Source of the DNA: Microvirga sesbaniae
Lineage (GTDB): Bacteria > Pseudomonadota > Alphaproteobacteria > Rhizobiales > Beijerinckiaceae
Length of the DNA stretch: 64,000 nucleotides
Assembly: GCF_025460805.1 (NCBI RefSeq)
Contig: NZ_JAMXFJ010000002.1
Span: 197,490-261,489 of the forward strand
Direction: 5' to 3'
Part shown: positions 10,301-18,400 of the stretch, one piece after another
Layout of the letters: every line of letters starts with the position of its first letter
Numbering within the stretch: the first letter of the stretch is position 1
Notes under the pieces: model-generated
What the model was told of the DNA's origin: nothing
The model's database searches: none
What the model saw: only the letters and a program-made list of their open reading frames with translations
Made by a program: the position numbers and the translations under genes

Positions 10301-11590
10301 TCAGGCGCCGCACTTCTTCGTGACGGTGTTGTAGTTGCCGCACTTCAGGTCCTTCCAGTCGGCAATCAGGTCCTTCGAGCCGTCGAGATACTTGGACCAG
10401 GCGTCGCCCGGCACGAGCGCGTCGGTCTGCGACACGGTCTCGAACTGCCCGTCCTCCTTGATCTCGCCGATCAGCACCGGCTTGGTGATGTGGTGGTTCG
10501 GGAGCATCTTGGACGTGCCGCCCGTGAGGTTCGGGACCTCGACGCCGACGATCGCGTCGATCACCTTGTCAGGATCGGTGCTGCCGGCCTTCTCCACTGC
10601 CTTGACCCACATGTTGAAGCCGATCACGTGCGCTTCCATCGGGTCGTTGGTGACGCGCTTGTCGTTCTTGGTGAACGCCTTCCATTTCTCGATGAAGGCC
10701 TTGTTCTCCGGCGTATCGACCGACTGGAAGTAGTTCCAGGCCGCCAGGTGGCCGACGAGCGGCTTCGTGTCGATGCCGGCGAGTTCCTCCTCGCCGACCG
10801 AGAAGGCCACGACCGGAATGTCGGTCGCCTTCACGCCCTGGTTGGCGAGTTCCTTGTAGAACGGCACGTTGGCATCGCCGTTGATCGTGGAGACCACGGC
10901 GGTCTTCTTGCCGGCCGAGCCGAACTTCTTGATGTCCGCCACGATGGTCTGCCAGTCGGAATGGCCGAACGGCGTGTAGTTGATCATGATGTCCTCAGCC
11001 TTCACGCCTTTGGACTTCAGATAGGATTCGAGAATCTTGTTGGTCGTGCGTGGATAGACGTAGTCGGTTCCGGCGAGTACCCAGCGCTCGACCTTCTCTT
11101 CCTTGGCCAGGTAGTCGACTGCGGGAATCGCCTGCTGGTTCGGCGCAGCACCCGTATAGAACACGTTGCGCTCGCTCTCCTCGCCTTCGTACTGCACCGG
11201 GTAGAAGAGGATGCTGTTGAGCTCCTTGAACACCGGCAGCACGGACTTGCGCGACACGGATGTCCAGCATCCGAACACCGCCGAGACCTTGTTCTGGCTG
11301 ATCAATTCGCGCGCCTTCTCGGCGAAGAGCGGCCAGTTGGAGGCCGGATCGACCACGACGGCCTCGAGCTTCTTGCCGAGCAGACCGCCCTTCTTGTTCT
11401 GCTCCTCGATGAGCATCAGCATGACGTCCTTCAGCGTCGTCTCGCTGATCGCCATCGTGCCGGACAGGGAATGCAGGACACCGACCTTGATGGTCTCCTG
11501 CGCCTGCGCCGTTCCCATCACGGCGCCGGAAACCAGCGCGGCAGAGGCCAGCGCCATGAGGTGTCTGCGGGTCACATTCAACATCGACAT
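10301..11590 (-). CDS. urtA: Urea ABC transporter substrate-binding protein UrtA
   Basis: A 429-residue periplasmic binding protein. The N-terminus TRRHLMALASAALVSGAVM with AQA before QETIKVG looks like a Tat-type signal peptide cleaved near residue 30. The mature part has UrtA hallmarks: VGVLHSLSGTMAISETTLKD, VFGCWTSVSRKSVLPVFKE and FYPVQYEGEESERNVFYTG. It binds urea and delivers it to UrtBC. It is the first gene of the operon, with AGGGAGAGG just before the ATG and a sigma-54 element about 50 bases upstream. Confidence 0.97.
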   Translation of the reverse strand: MSMLNVTRRHLMALASAALVSGAVMGTAQAQETIKVGVLHSLSGTMAISETTLKDVMLMLIEEQNKKGGLLGKKLEAVVVDPASNWPLFAEKARELISQNKVSAVFGCWTSVSRKSVLPVFKELNSILFYPVQYEGEESERNVFYTGAAPNQQAIPAVDYLAKEEKVERWVLAGTDYVYPRTTNKILESYLKSKGVKAEDIMINYTPFGHSDWQTIVADIKKFGSAGKKTAVVSTINGDANVPFYKELANQGVKATDIPVVAFSVGEEELAGIDTKPLVGHLAAWNYFQSVDTPENKAFIEKWKAFTKNDKRVTNDPMEAHVIGFNMWVKAVEKAGSTDPDKVIDAIVGVEVPNLTGGTSKMLPNHHITKPVLIGEIKEDGQFETVSQTDALVPGDAWSKYLDGSKDLIADWKDLKCGNYNTVTKKCGA

Positions 11591-11640
11591 AGGTCCTCTC
11601 CCTTGGCTGCCCTGTTTCAGGTGCAGCAGCGGGACCTAAC

Positions 11641-11655
11641 GCAAGAACCATGCCA
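11641..11655 (-). promoter_or_regulatory. Sigma-54 (-24/-12) promoter of the urt-ure operon
   Basis: On the minus strand the sequence is TGGCATGGTTCTTGC, matching the RpoN consensus TGGCACG-N4-TTGC with one change (C to T in TGGCAC) and exact GG-to-GC spacing. The predicted transcription start is near 11629, about 39 bases before the urtA ATG. RpoN promoters of urea uptake genes are usually activated by NtrC under nitrogen limitation. I did not find a convincing NtrC box upstream. Confidence 0.75.
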
Positions 11656-11810
11656 GCAACGATCTCCTCCGGCGGCGCAGAGTGTCGGAGCCTCCGGACG
11701 AAGGACGCGGGAAAACCGCGCATGCTTGCTTTGCCCGAAAAAGCGGCACAGGCTTAAGAATAAGGCTGCAACATCATGACATGGATGACCGCCGAATGGT
11801 CGTGTTGAAC

Positions 11811-11840
11811 GAAAAATGGGCTGAACGCGGGTTCAGCCCA
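11811..11840 (-). terminator. Rho-independent terminator of glgA1
   Basis: A perfect 10-bp stem, TGGGCTGAAC (11817-11826) with GTTCAGCCCA (11831-11840), loop of 4. Read on the minus strand it is followed by TTTTTC. It starts about 30 bases after the glgA1 stop and separates that gene from the urea operon. Confidence 0.85.
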
Positions 11841-11869
11841 TTCTCTCAGCGATCCATGTGCGGCTAGGG

Positions 11870-13396
11870 TCACGCAAGCGCCGCCTGACGTGCCCGTTCG
11901 TAGACCTCCTGATACCGCGATGCGGAGCGGTCCCAACCATGCGGCCGCTTCATGGCAGCGCGGCGCATGGCGGTCAGGCGTGGACGCGAGCGGAACGCCT
12001 CGAGCCCGCGCTTGATCGCATCCTTGAAGCGGTTCAGCGACGGCTCGCCGAAGAGGAAACCGTTGACGCCATCCTCGATGGTATCGGCAAGGCCGCCGGT
12101 CTTATGAGCGATCGGCAGCGAGCCGAAGCGCTGCGCGTACATCTGGCTGAGACCGCAGGGCTCGAACCGCGACGGCATGAGCAGGAAGTCGCTGCCCGCA
12201 TACATGCGCCGCGCGTCTCCCTCGTCATAGCCGATCTTGACGCCGACCGAGCCGGGATGGCGGTTCGCGAGCGCCTTAAGCTCGGCCTCGAAGCGCGGCT
12301 CGCCCTGGCCGATGACGGCGATCTGGCCGCCCTGCGACACGATGGTCTCGGCCGCCGAGATGGCAAGATCAACGCCCTTCTGGTGGACCAGACGGGAGAC
12401 GACCGCAAAGAGCGGCCCGCTCGACAGGGCGAGTCCGAAATTCTCGCGCACGTTGTTGGCGTTGGCGCGCTTGCCCCGGCAGTTCTCGGCCGAGAACGGG
12501 CTGACGAGATAGGGATCGGTGCTCGGATCCCAGCTCGCGTCGATGCCGTTGATGATGCCGTCCAGCCTTCCCTGCTCCGCACAAGTCCGCAGCAGCCCGT
12601 CGAGACCGCACCCGAATTCCGGCCGGGTGATCTCGTGGGCATAGGTGGAGCTGACCGTCGTGATGTGGGACGAGTAATAGATGCCCGCCTTCAGGAAGGA
12701 CAGCTTCCCGTAGAACTCGACGCCGTTGATCTGGAAGGCCGCGTCGGGAATGCCGAGATGAGACAGCCGGTTGCGGTCGAAGATGCCCTGATAGGCCAGG
12801 TTGTGAATAGTCAGGATCGTCGGGATGTGCTGCCCGCGCCAGGCGAGATAGGCCGATGCGAGTCCCGACGGCCAGTCATTGAGGTGGAGAAGATCGGCGC
12901 GCCACAGATGGTCGCCATTGCCGCAGGCGATATCCGCGGCCGCAAGGCCGAGCCGCGCGAAACGGATGTCGTTGTCGCTCCAGTCCGCACCGAAGCCGTC
13001 CACGTAAGGCGAGCCGTCACGATCGTAGAGCTCGGGGCAGAGCAGAACGTAAACGGTCAAGCCGTCCTGCGTCGTGCCGCGCCCCAGGCCGCAGGCGGGA
13101 ATGCCGTAGGAGGCCGGCAGCCGCGCGATTTCCTCGACATGGCCGATCGCCGCCAGAACCTGACGATAGCCCGGGATCAGGATGCGCACGTCGTAGTGAT
13201 GACGGAGCGCGCGCGGCAAGGCGGCCGACACTTCACCGAGACCGCCTGCCTTGATGTAATCGGCGATTTCGGATGTCACGAAAAGAATGGACTGACGGCG
13301 TTTGACCGAAATCGACGGCTGGACGCCGCCCTGCAATTCGGCATGCGCCACCGTCGGGTAAGCCCCACGGGCTTCCAGTTGAAATGATTCCAGCAT
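11870..13396 (-). CDS. glgA: Glycogen synthase, first copy (GT5 family)
   Basis: A 508-residue ADP-glucose:glycogen 4-alpha-glucosyltransferase. The N-terminal binding loop reads IKAGGLGEVSAALPRALR (KTGGL in many GlgA). The C-terminal GT-B half holds [33 protein letters not shown] with the conserved Glu, and the KTGGLADTIED loop. It has about 35 extra N-terminal residues compared with the other copy at 26029-27480. It is transcribed away from treZ and ends in a clear terminator, so it is a single-gene unit. Confidence 0.93.
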   Translation of the reverse strand: MLESFQLEARGAYPTVAHAELQGGVQPSISVKRRQSILFVTSEIADYIKAGGLGEVSAALPRALRHHYDVRILIPGYRQVLAAIGHVEEIARLPASYGIPACGLGRGTTQDGLTVYVLLCPELYDRDGSPYVDGFGADWSDNDIRFARLGLAAADIACGNGDHLWRADLLHLNDWPSGLASAYLAWRGQHIPTILTIHNLAYQGIFDRNRLSHLGIPDAAFQINGVEFYGKLSFLKAGIYYSSHITTVSSTYAHEITRPEFGCGLDGLLRTCAEQGRLDGIINGIDASWDPSTDPYLVSPFSAENCRGKRANANNVRENFGLALSSGPLFAVVSRLVHQKGVDLAISAAETIVSQGGQIAVIGQGEPRFEAELKALANRHPGSVGVKIGYDEGDARRMYAGSDFLLMPSRFEPCGLSQMYAQRFGSLPIAHKTGGLADTIEDGVNGFLFGEPSLNRFKDAIKRGLEAFRSRPRLTAMRRAAMKRPHGWDRSASRYQEVYERARQAALA

Positions 13397-13455
13397 GTTC
13401 GCTCAGGCGGCGCGATCCCCAGCGACCCCCCGCGCCACAGGCAGTCGCGCTGTCT

Positions 13456-13481
13456 AACTCTCGCACCTGCGAAATGGTTCC
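13456..13481 (-). promoter_or_regulatory. EcfG-like promoter candidate before glgA1
   Basis: Minus-strand GGAAC-N17-AGTT, one mismatch to the alphaproteobacterial general-stress consensus GGAAC-N16/17-CGTT. It lies about 60 bases upstream of the glgA1 start. An 8-bp palindrome AGAAATTT-N4-AAATTTCT (13484-13503) lies next to it and could be an operator. Confidence 0.35.
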
Positions 13482-13592
13482 GAAGAAATTTCAGAAAATT
13501 TCTGGCTAGCCCGATCGGACGGATTTCCCATTCGCTTACTGCATAGCTTGGGGTGCCTGGATGCGAGCTTGGCCGTTTTTTTGCCGGCCCCT

Positions 13593-13617
13593 GGAACATT
13601 GCCTTATCATGCTCGTT
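13593..13617 (+). promoter_or_regulatory. EcfG-type general stress promoter before treZ
   Basis: A perfect GGAAC (13593-13597)-N16-CGTT (13614-13617) match to the sigma-EcfG consensus. A start of transcription near 13624 would leave a leader of about 29 bases before the treZ ATG. Trehalose genes are known members of general stress regulons in Rhizobiales. Confidence 0.75.
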
Positions 13618-13652
13618 CGCAAGTGCTTTCCTCGATGTTTTCCGGAGATCAG

Positions 13653-15473
13653 ATGCGGCGTGTTCACTCCATGCCCTTCGGGGCTGAGATAACCCCCGAT
13701 GGCGTTCGCTTTGCCCTGTGGGCGCCAACGGCCGGCGATGTGCGTCTCGTTCTCGACGGGTCCGAATTGCCGCTGAGCGCGGACCGGGACGGCTGGTACC
13801 GCGTCATATCGCCGGAGGCTCGCCCGGGGAGCCGCTACGGATACAAGATCGACGGCAAGCTCACCGTTCCTGACCCCGCATCCCGCTTTCAGCCCGACGA
13901 CGTCCACGGGCTCAGCCTCGTCGTCGACCCGCTATCCTTCGAATGGTCGGATTCCGCGTGGACAGGCCGACCCTGGGAGGAAACCGTCCTCTACGAGGTC
14001 CATGTGGGCACCGCCACGCCCGAGGGCACCTATGCGGGCCTGATGGCCAAGCTCGAGGGTCTGCGCGACCTCGGCGTGACGGCGATCGAGCTCATGCCGA
14101 TCGGCGAGTTCCCCGGCCGGCGCAACTGGGGCTATGACGGGGTCCTGCCTTATGCTCCGGACGCGGCCTATGGCAGCCCTGAGGACCTGAAGCGCCTCGT
14201 GGAGCGGGCACATGAGCTCGGCCTGATGGTGTTCCTCGACGTGGTCTACAACCATTTCGGGCCGTCCGGGAACTATCTCCACGCCTATGCGAAGACGTTC
14301 TTCACCGAACGGCATCCGACCCCCTGGGGCGCCGGCATCAACGTGGACGGCGAAGGCAGCTCCGTGGTTCGCGACTTCTTCTTCCACAACGCGCTCTACT
14401 GGCTCGAGGAATTCCACATCGACGGCCTGCGATTCGATGCGGTCCACGCCATTACCGACGATGGGGATCCGCACTTCATCGAGGAGCTGGCGAACCGCAT
14501 CCGCCGGGCGGTGCCCGGCCGCCATGTCCATCTCGTGCTCGAGAACGAGGCCAACCAGGCGCGCTGGCTCGGCCGAGACGACGAGCTCAGGCCGAGGCTT
14601 CACACGGCGCAGTGGGCGGACGACATCCACAATTCCTGGCATGCCCTCCTGACCGGCGAGAACGAGGGATACTACGAGGATTACGCGAACAGGCCGCTCC
14701 AGCATCTCGGCCGTGCGCTGGCGGAAGGCTTCGCCTATCAGGGCGATCCCTCGCCTCACAAGGATGGCGTCGTTCGTGGCGAGAAATCGGGCCATCTGCC
14801 GCCGAGCGCCTTCGTGGCGTTCCTGCAGAACCACGACCAGGTCGGCAACCGGGCCTTCGGCGAGCGCCTGTCGCACCTGATCCCGCCGGATCGGCTCGCC
14901 CTGGCGCAAGGCATCTTCCTTCTCTCGCCTCAGATTCCGCTGCTCTTCATGGGCGAGGAATGGGGAGCCTCGACGCCGTTCCAGTTCTTCGTCGATTTCG
15001 AAAGCGAGCCCGATCTGGCAAAGGCCGTCCGGGACGGGCGGCGGGGCGAGTTCAAGCGCTTCAAGGCCTTCACCGATCCGGAGATGTCTCAGAAAATCCC
15101 CGATCCCACGGACCGGAGGACCTTCGAGCAATCCCGGATCGACTGGTCGGAGACGGGCCGGTCACCGCACCGGGAGGTTCTGTCCCAGACCCGTCATCTC
15201 CTCGATCTGAGGCGGACGGAGATCGTTCCGCTGCTCAAGAGCGAATATGGCGGCTCGGACTACAAGCTGTCGCCGGACAAGACGCTCGACGTGACCTGGA
15301 CCTTCGCCGGCGGATCCCTTCGCCTTCTCGCGAATTTCGGCGATGCGCCCGTGAGCGGGACCTTCGAGAACGGGGCGCGCGTGCTCTGGTCCAGTCCGGG
15401 TGTCGACCCGGTCGGCACGAACCTGCGACTTCCCCCTTGGTCCGGCATCATCCTGAAAGGACAATCGGCATGA
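13653..15473 (+). CDS. treZ: Malto-oligosyltrehalose trehalohydrolase
   Basis: A 606-residue GH13 enzyme that releases trehalose from maltooligosyl-trehalose made by TreY. The N-terminal CBM48-like domain starts MPFGAEITPDGVRFALWAP. The barrel has YNHFGPSGNYLH, the nucleophile region GLRFDAVHAI, the acid region LVLENEAN and FLQNHDQVGNRAFGER. The start ATG at 13653 has GGAG five bases upstream; an ATG at 13635 is less well placed. It is followed with an ATGA overlap by the malQ-treY fusion, so the two steps of trehalose formation are coupled. Confidence 0.95.
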   Translation: MRRVHSMPFGAEITPDGVRFALWAPTAGDVRLVLDGSELPLSADRDGWYRVISPEARPGSRYGYKIDGKLTVPDPASRFQPDDVHGLSLVVDPLSFEWSDSAWTGRPWEETVLYEVHVGTATPEGTYAGLMAKLEGLRDLGVTAIELMPIGEFPGRRNWGYDGVLPYAPDAAYGSPEDLKRLVERAHELGLMVFLDVVYNHFGPSGNYLHAYAKTFFTERHPTPWGAGINVDGEGSSVVRDFFFHNALYWLEEFHIDGLRFDAVHAITDDGDPHFIEELANRIRRAVPGRHVHLVLENEANQARWLGRDDELRPRLHTAQWADDIHNSWHALLTGENEGYYEDYANRPLQHLGRALAEGFAYQGDPSPHKDGVVRGEKSGHLPPSAFVAFLQNHDQVGNRAFGERLSHLIPPDRLALAQGIFLLSPQIPLLFMGEEWGASTPFQFFVDFESEPDLAKAVRDGRRGEFKRFKAFTDPEMSQKIPDPTDRRTFEQSRIDWSETGRSPHREVLSQTRHLLDLRRTEIVPLLKSEYGGSDYKLSPDKTLDVTWTFAGGSLRLLANFGDAPVSGTFENGARVLWSSPGVDPVGTNLRLPPWSGIILKGQSA

Positions 15474-18400
15474 GCAAGCTGGACGCTCTCGTGGAGCGCA
15501 TGGCCGCCCTTGTCGGTATCTCGCCCGACTACACCGACGCGTTCGGCCAGAGCGTCGAGACGAGCCCGTCGACCCGGCAGGCGCTCCTCGCCGCGCTGGG
15601 CCTCGACGTTTCGTCCGAGGCAGGCGCACAGGAGAGCCTGGCCCGGCTGGAACGTTTGAAGCGCGGGCCGGTCCCGGCCGTGGTCACGGTCGATGCGGAC
15701 AAGGCCGCGACCCTCGCGTTCCGCGCCGCGCCCGGGCCCCTGTCCTGGATCCTGATCGAGGAGGACGGCGCGGTCCATGAAGGGCGGCTTGCCAGGACTG
15801 ACGCTGCCGTCGACATTCCCGCCCTGCCGATGGGCTACCATCGCTTCCGGCTGGGCGACAGGGAGACGACGATCATCGCGGCCCCGTCCCGATGCTTCGA
15901 GCCCGAGGCCCTTCAAGGAGAAGCCCGGCTCTGGGGCGCGGCCGCCCAGATCTATTCCCTGCGCTCGGAGCGGGATTTCGGCATCGGCGACTATGCCGAC
16001 GTGGCCCTGTTGTCCGAGACTGTCGGCCGCCTCGGCGGGGCGTTCCTCGGCTTGAGCCCCGTTCACGCGCTCTTCGCCTCGGATCGCTCGAAGATTTCGC
16101 CCTATTCCCCATCCTCGCGCCTGTTCCTCGAATCCCTCTATGTCGACCCGACCGCCGTGGAGGGCTTCGTCGAGAGCGGCGCCCAGGGACTGCTGGAAGC
16201 TCCCGACCTTCAGGAGCGGCTTGCCCGGCTCAGGCGCGCTCAGCTGATCGACTATGCCGACGTCTGGGCGGTCAAGCGTCCGCTGCTTGAGGCCCTGTGG
16301 GCGCATCATCGGACATCGGGCGACCATCTCGCCTTCGAGGCCTTCCGGCGCGCAGGCGGCGAGGCCCTGGAGGCGCACGCCACCTTCGAGGCGCTGTCGG
16401 AACATTTCCGGGATCAGGGGCGGTTCTGGATCGGCGATTGGCCGGAGGAATACCGCTCGGTCCATTCCGTGGCGGTCCGCCGTTTCCGCCTGGACCACCC
16501 GGACCGGGTGGCGTTCCATGCCTGGCTGCAATGGGTGGCCGACCTCCAGCTCGCGCAGGCGGCCGAGCGGGCCCATGAAGCGGGGCTGCCCATCGGCCTT
16601 TACCGGGATCTCGCCGTGGGCGCCGACGGAGGCGGATCCGAGATCTGGGCCGCGCCGGAGCGCTATGCCCCGAAACTCTCCATCGGAGCGCCGCCGGATC
16701 CGCTCGGCCCTCAGGGCCAGGATTGGGGTCTGCCGCCCTTCAACCCGCTGACCCTGGAGGAGCAGGGGCTGGCCGCCTTCCGCGATCTCGTGGCGGCCAA
16801 CATGCGCCATGCGGGCGCAATCCGGATCGACCACGCGTTTCAGCTTCAGCGGCTGTTTCTCATCCCTTCGGGAGCTTCCGCGTCTCAGGGCGCCTATGTG
16901 GATTACCCGTTCGAGGCGATGCTCGCGATCCTGCGCGTGGAGAGCCACCGCGCCCAGTGCCTGGTGATCGCCGAGGATCTCGGCACGGCTCCGGAAGGCT
17001 TCTCCGACGCCATCATGGAATCGGGCGTCCTGAGCTACCGGGTGCTGCCCTTCGAACGGGAGGGAGCGGCCTTCAAGGGGCCGGGCGATTATCCCCGCTC
17101 GGCGCTCGCCGTCCTCACCACCCACGACCTGCCGACCTTTGCCGGCTGGTGGCGTGGCCTCGACATCGACCTGCGTCAGACGCTGGGCATCTTCGAGCCG
17201 GCGCAGGCGGCCGACGAGCGCCTCGCGCGGGCAGCCGACAAGCGGCACCTCGCCGAGGCCCTCGCCCAGGAGGGTCTCCTTGCGTCTGCGCAGGTTCCGG
17301 AGACGCCGCCCCTCGAAGAAACAATCCGTTATCTCGGCCGCACGTCGTCGGTATTGACGGGCCTGCAGATCGAGGACGCTTCGGGCGAGATGAACCAGCC
17401 CAACATGCCGGGCATGGATGTGGGCCACCCCAACTGGCGCCGGCGCCTGTCGAACACGATCGAGTCCATCGGCGCGCCCGGCGGCCTTATGCCCCGGCTC
17501 GCCGTCGCCCTGTGCGAGGAAGGGCGGGACGTCCGTTCCCGTCGAAACGCCCTTGCCTCGCCGCCGCCGCGGGCAACCTACCGCCTGCAGTTCCACAAGG
17601 ACTTCACCTTCGACGACGCGGTGAAGATCGTGCCCTATCTGGCCGATCTCGGCATCAGCCACGTCTATTCCTCGCCGATCCAGACCGCAGCCCCGGGATC
17701 CACCCACGGATATGACATCGTCGACCATTCGACGATCAACCCGGAACTCGGCGGCGAGGCCGGGTTCCGCCGCCTCTCCGATGCTCTCAAGAAGCACGGC
17801 CTCAAGCTCGTCCTCGACATCGTGCCCAACCACATGGGTGTCGGCGGGAAGGACAACGGCTGGTGGCTCTCGGTGCTGGAATGGGGCCGGCTCTCGCCCG
17901 TGGCCCGGGCCTTCGACATCGACTGGGAGCGGCCAGGCGCCGACGGCAAGCTCATTGTTCCGTCCCTGGGCGGGCTCTACGGCGAGGTTCTGGAGAAGGG
18001 CGAACTGCAGCTGAAGTTCGATGCGGCGCAAGGCTCCTTCAGCGTCTGGCACTGGGAGCACCGCTTTCCGATCTGCCCCACGGCCTATCCGGCCTTTCTC
18101 GACCGCGCGCTGGCCATCCTCGACGATCCGGCGAAGGCGGGAGAGTTGCGTCGCATCACGGAGCGCCTGCGGGCGCTGGAGGATGGCGCATCACGCGGTG
18201 GCCAAGCCGACCTGCCGGATCAAGGAGAACGGCTGAAGCGCGACCTCGCGCAAGCAGTCGGCACCTCCCCCGGACTGAAGAAGGCCATCGAGAGCGCCGT
18301 TGCAGCCCTCAACGGCGTTTCCGGGCACCCTGCGAGTTTCAACGCCCTGCATCGCCTGCTCGAAGCACAGGCCTACCGCCTCTCCTACTGGCGGGTGGCA

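Noticed and set aside
11660..11810. Possible NtrC binding sites upstream of the sigma-54 promoter
   Set aside because: TGC/GCA half-sites occur but none has the TGCACC-N5-GGTGCA spacing.
15260..18061. 933-residue minus-strand frame opposite treZ and malQ
   Set aside because: Antisense shadow of two well-supported enzymes; no family motifs.
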